A DNA stretch of 64,000 nt from Georgenia subflava (lineage in GTDB: Bacteria; Actinomycetota; Actinomycetes; Actinomycetales; Actinomycetaceae), in assembly GCF_009193155.1 (NCBI RefSeq), contig NZ_VUKD01000006.1, positions 1-64,000 of the forward strand, written 5' to 3'. The position numbers were made by a program, and so were the translations under genes. Each line of letters begins with the position of its first letter. The first letter of the stretch is position 1. This document shows positions 35,133-44,249 of this stretch, piece after piece. The notes below the pieces were generated by a model. The model saw only the letters and a program-made list of their open reading frames with translations. It was not told the origin of the DNA and did no database searches.

Positions 35133-35138
35133 AGCGTA
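35133..35138 (-). promoter_or_regulatory. -10 element of the DUF5997 gene (leaderless)
   Basis: TACGCT on the minus strand ends 6 nt before the ATG at 35126; the same hexamer and spacing are used by the CapA-like and YbjN genes. Confidence 0.5.
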
Positions 35139-35290
35139 GGCCGTCGGCTCGCGCACCGTTCTCGGCAGGCGGCGACCGTTGCTCGGTCACCACCTGGTGA
35201 CGGAGCACGGGCTCGCCCGCCAGGCGGCGAGCCGTAGCCTGGTGGCCAGGCACCGCCTACCCGGCAGCTGGTGACGACGAGAGGACCGAC

Positions 35291-35998
35291 ATGGCCGAGC
35301 CCTTCCGCGTCGGTTTCGTACCGGGCGTCACCCCGGACAAGTGGCGGCGGATCTGGACCGAGCGCATGCCCGGCAACGCGCTCGAGCTCACGCCCGTCGA
35401 CGTGTCGCTGCAGACCCGGGTGCTCCACGAGGGTCAGGCAGAGATGTGCCTCGTCCGCCTCCCCATCGAGCGGGAGGGGCTGCACGTGATACCGCTCTAC
35501 CGCGAGGTGCCCGTCGTCGTGGTGTCCAAGGAGCACCCGGTGGCGGCCTTCGACGAGGTGGACGTGTCCGACCTCGCCGACGAGCACCTGCTGCAGGAGC
35601 CCGAGGACGTGCCGGAGTGGGCCGCGGTCGCCCGCGAGCTCCGGGACGGAGGGCGGGACGAGGAGCCCGCCATGACCGTCGAGCAGGCGATCGAGGTGGC
35701 CGCCTCCGGGGCCGGCATCGTGATCGTGCCGCTCTCCCTGGCCCGCCTCTACCACCGCAAGGACGTGACCCACCGGCCGGTGACCGGTGTCGCCGAGTCG
35801 CAGATCGGACTCGCGTGGCGCGTCGACGACGACGACCCCAGGGTCGAGGCCTTCATCGGCATCGTCCGTGGCCGGACCGCGCGCAGCTCCCGCGGCGGCC
35901 AGCCGGAGCCACAGTCGCCGGCGAACCGCTCCGCCTCACGGACGCCGCCACGTGGGCCGAGGCCGCCGCGACGAGCATCGCGGCGCCGCCATCGATGA
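35291..35998 (+). CDS. Stand-alone LysR-type effector-binding domain protein
   Basis: A 235-residue protein comprising the two-lobed LysR substrate-binding fold (residues 5-195: RVGFVPGVTPDKWRRIW, ...VVVVSKEHPVAAF, ...AASGAGIVIVPLSLARL) with no N-terminal HTH. It is probably a sensor that works with another protein, most likely the divergent DUF5997 product. The last 40 residues are Pro/Arg-rich and unlike the family. The stop codon lies inside the first unit of a 19-bp tandem repeat, so the C terminus may have been altered by repeat growth. GAGAGGA precedes the ATG. Confidence 0.78.
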   Translation: MAEPFRVGFVPGVTPDKWRRIWTERMPGNALELTPVDVSLQTRVLHEGQAEMCLVRLPIEREGLHVIPLYREVPVVVVSKEHPVAAFDEVDVSDLADEHLLQEPEDVPEWAAVARELRDGGRDEEPAMTVEQAIEVAASGAGIVIVPLSLARLYHRKDVTHRPVTGVAESQIGLAWRVDDDDPRVEAFIGIVRGRTARSSRGGQPEPQSPANRSASRTPPRGPRPPRRASRRRHR

Positions 35999-36106
35999 CG
36001 AGGCGCGGCGTCGATGACGAGGCACGGCGTCGATGACGAGGCACGGCGTCGATGACGATCCACGGCGTCGATGACGATCCACGGCGTCGATGACGAGGCG
36101 CGGCCG
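35994..36106. repeat. 19-bp tandem repeat, about six copies
   Basis: Units of GATGACGAGGCACGGCGTC begin at 35994, 36013, 36032, 36051, 36070 and 36089. Units 4 and 5 carry TCC instead of GGC in the middle; the last is partial. The array begins over the stop codon of the LysR-domain gene and ends near the 3' end of a small membrane-protein gene. There are no spacers. Confidence 0.9.
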
Positions 36107-36138
36107 AGGTGCGGCGGCAGGCGCCGTGGATGCCGTAG

Positions 36139-36441
36139 TCAGCTCTGCGCGGAGGCTCTCGACAGCCCTCTGTTGTGGTTGAGCTGGACGACGAGCGTGC
36201 CGGTGAAGGCCGTGAGGACGACCAGGACCGTCCAGTAGCCGATGTCCACGCCGGCGACGGTCGAGCCGAGCACGGCGAGACCGGCACCGCCGACACGCAG
36301 CATGATCGCCCGGCGAGGTCGGCGGGGCGGGTCCGACCACACCGGCCACCGCGTGCCGGCGTTGGCACGTGAGAGCTCGACCGCAGAGCGCGTGAGCAGC
36401 ACGGCGCCCAGCAGCATGATGGCGATACCCCCGACCAGCAT
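36139..36441 (-). CDS. Small membrane protein, unknown function
   Basis: A 100-residue protein with a first transmembrane helix (residues 1-18, MLVGGIAIMLLGAVLL) and a hydrophobic helical hairpin (about residues 47-85). A basic loop (RWPVWSDPPRRPRRA) lies between them. No family is recognised. GGAGGAGG lies 6 nt upstream of the ATG, giving a conventional leader. It is divergent from another small membrane protein. Confidence 0.65.
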   Translation of the reverse strand: MLVGGIAIMLLGAVLLTRSAVELSRANAGTRWPVWSDPPRRPRRAIMLRVGGAGLAVLGSTVAGVDIGYWTVLVVLTAFTGTLVVQLNHNRGLSRASAQS

Positions 36442-36533
36442 CCAACCTCCTCCGTCGTGACGAAGACTACGAGACCCGACGGACGATAGGGTCCCGTGAA
36501 CGTCGCCGACCGGCGACGACCCAGGAGGTCACG

Positions 36534-36839
36534 ATGAGGTTTCCGCCGAGGCTGTCGTCCGGTCAGATGTGGTGGGTCGGACTAGGCGTCCTCCTGCTGT
36601 CTCTCGTCCTCAACTATGTACTTAATACGCAGTTGAGTCGCCTGTACGACTCGGTCGGTGCCGTGACGTTGGCGAGTTCCATCTTTCCCTACGTGAGCGG
36701 GCTCGTTCAGATCCTTCAGCTCGTCGGTGCCGGGATGGTCGCCGCCTCGTTCGTCGTGCGCCGCCTAGAGACCCGCGAGGTCGGCGGGACGACCTTCGGG
36801 GACGAGGTGCCGGAGAACTGGACGGACGGCCGGCGCTAG
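36534..36839 (+). CDS. Small membrane protein, unknown function
   Basis: A 101-residue protein with two predicted transmembrane helices (about residues 12-30 and 44-75) and a polar C-terminal tail (about 25 residues, acidic). The coding region is less GC-rich than neighbours (for example AACTATGTACTTAATACG around 36612), which hints at acquisition. CAGGAGG lies 6 nt before the ATG. No family is recognised. Confidence 0.65.
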   Translation: MRFPPRLSSGQMWWVGLGVLLLSLVLNYVLNTQLSRLYDSVGAVTLASSIFPYVSGLVQILQLVGAGMVAASFVVRRLETREVGGTTFGDEVPENWTDGRR

Positions 36840-36904
36840 CCGCACGACACGCTCGCGCGGAGCGGTCGGGGTGCCCGCCGACCGGAGGCAAGGCGGTGCG
36901 GGGC

Positions 36905-39900
36905 TCAGTGGTGGGACGGCGGCGGCCGGTGCAGCCGGAGGCCGCGGGGGGTCGGTCCGAAGCCCGCCGCCCGCAGCGCCTCGGCCGGCGCGCCCTGCGC
37001 CTCCAGGGCGGGGACGCCGTCGACACGGCTGAGCGTCACGGTCCCGAGAGTGCCGTCGCCGGCCACCTCGGCCAGCGCCGCGGCGGCGAGGTCGAGCGCC
37101 GCTCGGTCGCCGGTGAAGGAGAGCAGCGTGCGACCGCCCTTCTCGACGTAGAGCACGAGCTCGCCGTCCACGAGCACGACGACCGAGCCGGCCTTCCTGC
37201 CGGGGCGGTGCCCCTCCCCGGCGCTCGTGGCGGGCCAGGCCACCGCCGCCCCGTACGGGTTCGCCGGGTCCGTCGCCGCCAGCAGGTGCACGCGCGGCGA
37301 CGAGCGGGACGGGTCAGCACGTCGGGCAGCGAGGTCCGCGGCGTCCGCCCGCAGCCGGTCGACGACCTCGGGGAGCGCGAACTGTGCGGCGCCGAGTCCC
37401 TCGACGAAGTAGCCGCGCCGTACCTGCCCGGCCTCCTCGAGGCGGCGGAGCACCTGGTAGGCGGCGCCGAAGCCGCCGGGCACCGCCTCCAGCCCGGCCG
37501 CCCCGCGCACCAGCACGCCGTGCCGCTCCAGCAGTGCCGCAGTCACCGCCGCCGTACGAGCGGTGCGTTCGGCCACCCCGTCCCCGGCCTGCGCGCCGGG
37601 ATGGACGAGCGACCAGCGGCCGACGGCGGAGGGCAGGTTCGCGACGGAGCGGGGGCGGGCGCCGGCGAGCGCGGTACGGGAGAGCGCCCCGCGCCGCAGC
37701 CCGCCGGGGCGCATCGAGCGGGGCCGGGCCGACGGGCGCGCCGAGGCGTGGGCGGGTCGGCCGCCGCCGAGCCGGGCGCGTACCGGCGCGAGCGTGTCGT
37801 TGGTGACGTAACCGGCCCAGACGAGCTCCCACAGGGCCTCCAGCACCTCGGTCGGCGGGGCGCTGGCGGCCCGCCCCGCCTCGTCGAGCTCGTCGGGCGG
37901 GACGAGGTCACGGAAGAACCGGCCGCCACCGGCCGCCAGGACGTCGAGCAGGTGGTTGTGCAGCGTGCCGAGCTCGAACGGGTCGCGGGGCGGGGACAGC
38001 TCGTCGACCGCGTCGGCCGGCAGGAGCGCGATCAGCCCGTCCACGCCTGGCAGCGTGCCCGCTCCGGCCCACACCACCTCGCCCGCGGCGGTCAGCTCGT
38101 CGAGCAGGCCCGGCTGGTAGTCGCGGACTCGGGCGGGCAGCACCAGCGACTCCAGGGCCGACGCCGGCAGGAGGGCTCCCGCCAGCTGGTCGACGACCGT
38201 CAGCACCGCGTCCGCCCCGCGCAGGTCCGACCTCCTCCCGTGCGGGGCGACGTGGAGCCAGCGTGGGAGGAACAGCCCGAGCGTGCGCGCCGGGACGGGC
38301 TCGACCTCGCTTCGCAGGTGCGCCAGCGACCTGCGCCGGATCCGGCGCATGACCTCGGCGTCGCAGTACTCCACCGCCGGCGTCGCCGCTGCGCCGGCGT
38401 CGTCCGGGTCGCCGGCCGGCGGTGTCGGGCTGAGGCGGCCCTGCACCAGCAGCCCGGTGCGGACGAGGTCCGCCAGGACGGCGTGGACCGCCCCGACCGC
38501 CAGGCCGAGCCGGTCCGCGAGCTGCTGGGCGGTGAACGGACCGTGCGTGCGGGCGTGCCGGCGCACCAGGTCGCCGAGCGGGTCCGGGACCGCCTCCAGC
38601 ACCGCCTCGGGCAGGCCGACCGGCAGCGCCACCCCGAGCGCGTCGCGCAGCCGCGCCGCGTCCTCGGTCACCGCCCACTGCTCGACGCCGGCCACCCGGA
38701 CGGGGAGGACGCGACGCTGTGCCACCAGCTGGTCCAGCCACCCGGGCACGAGCTCGGGCGAGACGGCACGATCGGCCAGCTCCGCCGTCGTGACCGGGCC
38801 GAGACGGCGCACGAGGTCCACCAGACCTTCGGCGTCGCGGACCTGCGCGTTCTCCGTGCGCAGCCCGACCGCGGCCGCGACCTCCGCCACCGCCTCCGGG
38901 TCGAGGAGGTCCGCCAGGTCCCCGAGGTCGGAGCCGACCAGCTCGGCGAGCAGGGCCGAGTCCAGGCTCAGCGCCGCCGCACGGCGCTCGGCCAGCGGCG
39001 CGTCGTCGTCGTAGAGGAACTGCGCGACGTACCCCATGAGCAGGGAGCGGGCAAAGGGCGACGGCGCGCTGGTGGCCACCTCCACGAGCCGGATCTCGCG
39101 ATGCGCGATGCGGCGCATGAGCTCGGTCAGGGCGGGGACGTCGAAGTCGTCGCGCAGGCACTCGCGCACCGCCTCGAGCACCACCGGGAAGTCGGGGTAG
39201 GCCGAGGCGACGGAGAGCAGCTGGGCGCTGCGGTGCCGCTGCTGCCACAGCGGCTGGCGCCGGTCCGGCCGCCGTCGGGGCAGGAGCAGCGAGCGGGCCG
39301 CGGCCTCGCGGAAGCGGGCGGCGAAGTGCGCGGAGCCGGTGAGGGACTCGACCACGAGCCCGGAGACCTCGGCGGGGTCCAGCAGCAGGGCGTCGATGCC
39401 GAGCGGGCCCTCGGCGTCGCCGCTCGTGCCCTCGACGTCCGGCAGGCGCAGCACGATGCCGTCGTCGCTCGGGGCGGCATTGACGTCCATCCCGGTGACC
39501 TCGCGCAGCCGGGTGGCCAGCACCATCGCCCACGGCGCGTGGACGCGGGCGCCGAAGGGCGAGTGGATGACCACGCGCCAGTCGCCGAGCTCGTCGCGGA
39601 ACCGCTCGAGGACGATCGTGCGGTCGTCGGGCAGCCGGCCGGTGGCCTCGCGCTGCTGGTCGAGGTAGCCCAGGACGTTCTCGGTCGCCCAGGCGTCGAG
39701 CCCACCCGCGCTCAACCGCTGCGCCGCGGTGCCGTCCTCGATCCCGGCGAGCAGCTCGCGGGTGGTGGCGCCGAGGGCACGGCCGAGCTCGGCGGGCCGG
39801 CCGGGGGAGTCGCCCTTCCAGAACGGCAGGCGGCCGGGCTGGCCCGGGGCGGGACTGACCAGCACGCGGTCCGGGGTGATGTCCTCGATGCGCCAGGTGC

Positions 39901-41755
39901 TCGTGCCGAGCGTGAACGTGTCGCCCACGCGGGACTCGTAGACCATCTCCTCGTCGAGCTCGCCGACCCGCCGGCCGCCGCGCCCGCGGGTCCCCGACGT
40001 CGGCGAGTCGGACCCGGACGCGGGGGCGGTCGGCCCGCCGGCCAGGTAGACGCCGTACATGCCCCGGTCCGGGATCGTCCCGCCCGACGTCGTCGCCAGG
40101 CGCAGGGCGCCCGGCCGTGCGCTGAGGGTCCCGGCGCCGCGGTCCCACACGATGCGCGGGCGGAGCTCGGCGAAGTCCTCGCTCGGGTAGCGCCCGGCGA
40201 GCATGTCGAGCACCGCGGTCATCGCACGGTCGCCGAGGGTCGCGTACGGCGCCGACCGCCGCACCAGGGCGCCCAGCTCCTCGACCGTGAGGTCCTCGAC
40301 GGCGAGCATCGCGACCACCTGCTGCGCCAGCACGTCCAGCGGGTTCGCCGGGATCTGCACCTCCTCGATGAGCCCGTCCTTCGCGCGCGTCGCCGTGACC
40401 GCGGCGGGCAGCAGGTCCCCGCGGTGGGTGGGGAGGACCACCCCGTGGGAGAGCGCGCCGACCTGGTGGCCGGCCCGGCCGATCCGCTGCAGGGCGGAGG
40501 CCACCGACGGCGGCGCACCCACCTGGATCACCAGGTCCACCGCCCCCATGTCGATGCCGAGCTCGAGGGACGAGGTCGAGACGACGGCGCGCAGCGTGCC
40601 CGACTTCAGCGCGGACTCCGTGCGCAGCCTCTCCTCGCGGCTCATCGACCCGTGGTGGGCCCGCGCGATCACGTCCTCGGTGGGCAGCGCGGTGCCCGAC
40701 TGCCCCGGCACCGTGGCCGCCCACGAGCTGCCGGCGTCGTCGAGCACGGCGGCAGCGGCGCGCCCCTCGTGCCGGGCCTGCCACTCCTCGTTGACCCGGG
40801 CGGTGAGCCGCTCCGCCGACCGGCGCGAGTTCGTGAACACGATCGTCGAGCGGTGGGCGGCGACGAGGTCCACGACCCGCTCGGTCAGGTGCGGCCACAC
40901 AGACGGCTGGCGCTGCTCGGGTGCGGCGCCGGTCGCGTCTCCCGACAGGTCGGGACCCTCGTCGCTCACCGCGTGCTCCACCGTGCGCAGCGGCGTCGCG
41001 GCCGGGTCGGAGAGGTCCTCCACCGGGACGACGACGTCGATCCGGAGCTCCTTGGTGCTCGCCGGCTCGACCACCCGCACCGGCCGGCCGCCGTCGGACA
41101 GGGGCCGGTGCCCGGCGAGGAAGGTCGCGACGGTGTCGACCGGCCGGACCGTGGCGGAGAGTCCCACCCGCTGCGCCGGGGCCGGCAGCAGCTCGTCGAG
41201 GCGCTCCAGGCTCAGCGCGAGGTGCGCGCCCCGCTTCGTCCCGGCGACGGCGTGGACCTCGTCGACGATGACGGTGCGCACGCCGCGCAGCCCCTCGCGG
41301 GCGGCCGAGGTCAGCACGAGGTAGAGCGACTCGGGCGTGGTGATCAGGATGTCCGGCGGACGAGTCGCCATACGACGGCGCTCGGAGGCCGGGGTGTCCC
41401 CGGTGCGGACCCCGACGCGCACGTCGTTGACCGCCGTGCCCAGCCGCGCCGCCGCCTGCGAGATGCCGACCAGGGGTGAGCGCAGGTTGCGCTCGACGTC
41501 CGCCGCCAGGGCCTTCAGCGGTGAGACGTACAGCACCCGGCAGCGTTCGGCGGGCTCGGGCACGTCGCCGGTGAGCATCTGGTCGATCGCCCACAGGAAG
41601 GCGGCGAGGGTCTTGCCCGAGCCGGTCGGTGCCACCACCAGGGCGTGCTCGCCGGAGGCGACGGCGTCCCACGCCCCGGTCTGTGCTGCCGTCGGGGACG
41701 CGAACGCGCCGTCGAACCACGCTCGGGTCGGTTCGGAGAACGGCACGTGCGTCAT
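36905..41755 (-). CDS. lhr: Lhr-type ATP-dependent helicase
   Basis: A 1616-residue superfamily 2 DNA helicase, a 3'-to-5' translocase implicated in DNA repair. Motifs: Q-motif near AQTGAWD, Walker A APTGSGKT (residues 42-49), DEVH in VIVDEVHAV (about residue 165), motif III LSAT, and motif VI QRIGRAGHQ. A winged-helix and Lhr core domain follow to about residue 860, then the large Lhr C-terminal domain (about 750 residues), full length for the family. ATG 41755 matches relatives; a GTG 5 codons upstream is possible. A long open frame on the opposite strand (36896-41479) is a composition shadow. Confidence 0.94.
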   Translation of the reverse strand: MTHVPFSEPTRAWFDGAFASPTAAQTGAWDAVASGEHALVVAPTGSGKTLAAFLWAIDQMLTGDVPEPAERCRVLYVSPLKALAADVERNLRSPLVGISQAAARLGTAVNDVRVGVRTGDTPASERRRMATRPPDILITTPESLYLVLTSAAREGLRGVRTVIVDEVHAVAGTKRGAHLALSLERLDELLPAPAQRVGLSATVRPVDTVATFLAGHRPLSDGGRPVRVVEPASTKELRIDVVVPVEDLSDPAATPLRTVEHAVSDEGPDLSGDATGAAPEQRQPSVWPHLTERVVDLVAAHRSTIVFTNSRRSAERLTARVNEEWQARHEGRAAAAVLDDAGSSWAATVPGQSGTALPTEDVIARAHHGSMSREERLRTESALKSGTLRAVVSTSSLELGIDMGAVDLVIQVGAPPSVASALQRIGRAGHQVGALSHGVVLPTHRGDLLPAAVTATRAKDGLIEEVQIPANPLDVLAQQVVAMLAVEDLTVEELGALVRRSAPYATLGDRAMTAVLDMLAGRYPSEDFAELRPRIVWDRGAGTLSARPGALRLATTSGGTIPDRGMYGVYLAGGPTAPASGSDSPTSGTRGRGGRRVGELDEEMVYESRVGDTFTLGTSTWRIEDITPDRVLVSPAPGQPGRLPFWKGDSPGRPAELGRALGATTRELLAGIEDGTAAQRLSAGGLDAWATENVLGYLDQQREATGRLPDDRTIVLERFRDELGDWRVVIHSPFGARVHAPWAMVLATRLREVTGMDVNAAPSDDGIVLRLPDVEGTSGDAEGPLGIDALLLDPAEVSGLVVESLTGSAHFAARFREAAARSLLLPRRRPDRRQPLWQQRHRSAQLLSVASAYPDFPVVLEAVRECLRDDFDVPALTELMRRIAHREIRLVEVATSAPSPFARSLLMGYVAQFLYDDDAPLAERRAAALSLDSALLAELVGSDLGDLADLLDPEAVAEVAAAVGLRTENAQVRDAEGLVDLVRRLGPVTTAELADRAVSPELVPGWLDQLVAQRRVLPVRVAGVEQWAVTEDAARLRDALGVALPVGLPEAVLEAVPDPLGDLVRRHARTHGPFTAQQLADRLGLAVGAVHAVLADLVRTGLLVQGRLSPTPPAGDPDDAGAAATPAVEYCDAEVMRRIRRRSLAHLRSEVEPVPARTLGLFLPRWLHVAPHGRRSDLRGADAVLTVVDQLAGALLPASALESLVLPARVRDYQPGLLDELTAAGEVVWAGAGTLPGVDGLIALLPADAVDELSPPRDPFELGTLHNHLLDVLAAGGGRFFRDLVPPDELDEAGRAASAPPTEVLEALWELVWAGYVTNDTLAPVRARLGGGRPAHASARPSARPRSMRPGGLRRGALSRTALAGARPRSVANLPSAVGRWSLVHPGAQAGDGVAERTARTAAVTAALLERHGVLVRGAAGLEAVPGGFGAAYQVLRRLEEAGQVRRGYFVEGLGAAQFALPEVVDRLRADAADLAARRADPSRSSPRVHLLAATDPANPYGAAVAWPATSAGEGHRPGRKAGSVVVLVDGELVLYVEKGGRTLLSFTGDRAALDLAAAALAEVAGDGTLGTVTLSRVDGVPALEAQGAPAEALRAAGFGPTPRGLRLHRPPPSHH

Positions 41756-41834
41756 TGTGCCGAACACCACCCACAGCGACCTGCCGGCGGGCGCGGCGGT
41801 GGGAGCCGGGCGGCGTGCGTGGCACGCTGGAGGG

Positions 41835-42077
41835 GTGAAGCACTCGGAGTTCTGGCAGGTCGTGGAGGAGACCTTCGGCGCGGGCTACGGCCGCTCGGTC
41901 GCCGAGGACCTCGTGCTCGCCTCGGTCGGCGGCCGCACCGCGGTGCAGGCGCTCGCCGACGGCGTGGCGCCCCGGCACGTGTGGGACGCCGTCTGCGACG
42001 AGATGGACCTCGACGAGGCCACCCGCTGGCGGCACCGCATCGATCCCAAGGAGCGCCGCGGCCGCAAGGCACGGTGA
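41835..42077 (+). CDS. DUF3046 protein
   Basis: An 80-residue protein conserved upstream of recA in actinobacteria. The sequence KHSEFWQVVEETFG, then LADGVAPRHVWDAVCDEMDL, is typical of DUF3046. Function is unknown. The GTG start is preceded by GGAGGG and by CACGCT at a position resembling a -10 box. It is divergent from lhr across 79 bp. No signal peptide or membrane segment is present; the protein ends in a basic tail. Confidence 0.9.
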   Translation: MKHSEFWQVVEETFGAGYGRSVAEDLVLASVGGRTAVQALADGVAPRHVWDAVCDEMDLDEATRWRHRIDPKERRGRKAR

Positions 42078-42526
42078 CGAGGCCGCCTCGGACCTGCCGC
42101 ACGGCCCTGTCGGCGCACAGCGACAGCGCCGGAGGTGCGCGGTCCTGTCGGCGCGCCCGGACGTGCACGGTCCTCTCGGCGCACATGGGCGCGTCCGGAA
42201 CGTCCGTCAGGATTGTCCTGCCGAATGTTCCGCGGGCATGGTCTGGCATTCCGCGGACGCCTGGGTGCCACGGTTCCGGCCGGCGCCCTCAGAGCCGCAG
42301 GTGTCTCCGGCGTGTCGCGCACCTCGAACACCCGTTCGGCGTAGTGTCGTCCCCAGGCGACGACGTCGACGGGTTTCCACAGTGCCAGCGGTGCCCTCGA
42401 ACGGATGTCAGTGGTCGGGCATAGCGTCGCCAGCAGGTAGCCGTCCGGCGAGGGCGGGCCCTGCCACAGACCAGCCCTGACCCGAAGGGCCGCGACCCGC
42501 GGCCCGCTTGCCGAGAGGTGACTGAC
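42078..42526. other. recA upstream region with repeats
   Basis: This 449-bp gap carries three imperfect 20-bp repeats (42099-42118, 42137-42156 and 42165-42184; consensus GCACGGTCCTGTCGGCGCAC), a LexA box with an adjacent -10 hexamer (42324-42347), and a further 180 bp leader to the recA start. No credible gene is seen on either strand. Confidence 0.6.
42324..42347 (+). promoter_or_regulatory. recA promoter with LexA (SOS) box
   Basis: TCGAACACCCGTTCGG (42324-42339) matches the actinobacterial SOS box TCGAAC-N4-GTTCGA at 11 of 12 fixed positions. TAGTGT (42342-42347) follows as a -10 hexamer, so bound LexA would cover the core promoter. The start codon is about 180 nt downstream. Confidence 0.85.
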
Positions 42527-43585
42527 ATGCCCGCTCCCGTAGCAGACCGCAGCAAGGCCCTGGAGGCCGCGCTCAGCCAGATCGACCGCCAGTTCGGCAA
42601 GGGGTCGATCATGCGCCTGGGGGACGACACCCGTCCCAAGGTCCAGGTGATCCCCACCGGTTCCGTGGCGCTGGACGTGGCCCTGGGCATCGGCGGGCTC
42701 CCGCGCGGCCGCGTGGTGGAGATCTACGGCCCGGAGTCCTCCGGAAAGACCACCGTGGCTCTGCACGCCGTCGCCAACGCCCAGAAGGCCGGGGGAATCG
42801 CCGCGTTCATCGACGCCGAGCACGCCCTGGACCCGGAGTACGCCAAGAAGCTCGGGGTGGACACCGACGCCCTCCTCGTCTCCCAGCCCGACACGGGTGA
42901 GCAGGCGCTGGAGATCATGGACATGCTGATCCGCTCCGGCGCGCTGGACATCGTGGTCATCGACTCCGTCGCCGCCCTGGTGCCCAAGGCCGAGATCGAG
43001 GGCGAGATGGGTGACTCCCACGTCGGTCTGCAGGCCCGGCTGATGTCCCAGGCGCTGCGCAAGATCACCGGTGCGCTCTCCGCCTCGGGCACCACCGCGA
43101 TCTTCATCAACCAGCTGCGCGAGAAGATCGGCGTGTTCTTCGGCTCCCCGGAGACCACCACCGGCGGCAAGGCCCTGAAGTTCTACGCGTCGGTGCGCAT
43201 GGACGTGCGCCGGATCGAGACCCTCAAGGACGCCGGCGACGCGATGGGCAACCGCACCCGCGTGAAGGTCGTCAAGAACAAGATGGCGCCGCCGTTCAAG
43301 CAGGCCGAGTTCGACATCCTCTACGGCCAGGGCATCTCGCGCGAGGGCGGGCTGATCGACCTCGGGGTGGAGAACGGCATCGTGCGCAAGTCCGGCGCCT
43401 GGTACACCTACGAGGGCGACCAGCTCGGCCAGGGCAAGGAGAAGTCGCGGCAGTTCCTCAAGGACAACCCCGAGCTCGCCGAGGAGATCGAGAAGAAGAT
43501 CCTCACCAAGCTCGGCATCGGCGTGGCCCCGGTCGAGGCCGAGGCTCCCCAGGTGCCGGCCGGTGAGGTCCCGGTCGACTTCTGA
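42527..43585 (+). CDS. recA: Recombinase RecA
   Basis: A 352-residue strand-exchange ATPase and co-protease for LexA. Walker A is GPESSGKT (residues 68-75), Walker B is the [10 protein letters not shown] strand, loop L1/L2 regions include [20 protein letters not shown], and [17 protein letters not shown] is the polymerisation/L2 area. ATG 42527 has AGAGGTG upstream; an in-frame GTG at 42518 is an alternative. It is full length and intein-free. recX follows 8 bp later. Confidence 0.97.
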   Translation: MPAPVADRSKALEAALSQIDRQFGKGSIMRLGDDTRPKVQVIPTGSVALDVALGIGGLPRGRVVEIYGPESSGKTTVALHAVANAQKAGGIAAFIDAEHALDPEYAKKLGVDTDALLVSQPDTGEQALEIMDMLIRSGALDIVVIDSVAALVPKAEIEGEMGDSHVGLQARLMSQALRKITGALSASGTTAIFINQLREKIGVFFGSPETTTGGKALKFYASVRMDVRRIETLKDAGDAMGNRTRVKVVKNKMAPPFKQAEFDILYGQGISREGGLIDLGVENGIVRKSGAWYTYEGDQLGQGKEKSRQFLKDNPELAEEIEKKILTKLGIGVAPVEAEAPQVPAGEVPVDF

Positions 43586-43593
43586 GCGAGCCG

Positions 43594-44208
43594 ATGAGCA
43601 ACCCCGGCACTCCTCGGCGGCGCACCCGTCGGCGCGACGGTCTCGAGCCGCCGTCGACCGGTGCGGCCGCCGAGGATCCCGAACCGCCCACCGAGGAGGT
43701 CGCCCGGACCATCGCGCTGCGGCAGCTGACCGCCGCGCCGCGAAGCCGGGCCCAGCTCGAGGCCGCCATGGCCAAGAAGGACGTGCCCGAGGACGTCGCC
43801 GCCCGCGTCCTCGACCGCTTCACCGAGGTCGGGCTCGTCGACGACGTCGCCTACGCCGAGATGCTCGTGCGCACCCGGCACGCCGAGCGTGGCCTGGCCC
43901 GGCGGGCGCTGGCCGCCGAGCTGCGCAGGAAGGGCATCGGGCCCGAGGTCGCCCAGGTCGCCCTCGAGCAGGTCGACGGCGACGACGAGATCGCCGCCGC
44001 CCGCCGGCTGGCCGAGAAGAAGGCGCGCAGCACCACCGGGCTCGACCCGCAGGTCCGTCGTCGCCGCCTCGCCGGCATGCTCGCCCGCAAGGGCTTCCCG
44101 GGCGGCGTCGCCATGCGGGTCATCGACGAGGTCCTGGCGGCCGAGGGCGTCGACCCGTTCGGCACCGATGACGAGGGCGGCGGGGACTGGGGCGCCTGGA
44201 GCGGGTGA
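43594..44208 (+). CDS. recX: RecA regulator RecX
   Basis: A 204-residue helical-repeat protein that binds and inhibits RecA filaments. The core of three three-helix repeats spans residues 35-190 (ALRQLTAAPRSRAQLEAAM, DDVAYAEMLVRTRHAERGL, and LARKGFPGGVAMRVI). The first 30 residues are Arg/Pro-rich and disordered. The ATG is 8 bp from the recA stop, so RecX is co-induced with RecA in the SOS response. Confidence 0.93.
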   Translation: MSNPGTPRRRTRRRDGLEPPSTGAAAEDPEPPTEEVARTIALRQLTAAPRSRAQLEAAMAKKDVPEDVAARVLDRFTEVGLVDDVAYAEMLVRTRHAERGLARRALAAELRRKGIGPEVAQVALEQVDGDDEIAAARRLAEKKARSTTGLDPQVRRRRLAGMLARKGFPGGVAMRVIDEVLAAEGVDPFGTDDEGGGDWGAWSG

Positions 44209-44249
44209 GCGTGGTGTCCGCGCTCCAGGGCGCACGTCGCGGCACCGCC

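Noticed and set aside
35994-36106. CRISPR array
   Set aside because: The 19-bp units are contiguous without unique spacers, and no cas genes are in the window.
36896-41479. A 1527-codon open frame on the plus strand opposite lhr
   Set aside because: Its translation is Arg/Gly/Val/Gln-rich with no domain, and the minus strand encodes a full-length Lhr with all helicase motifs. High third-position GC keeps the opposite frame open.
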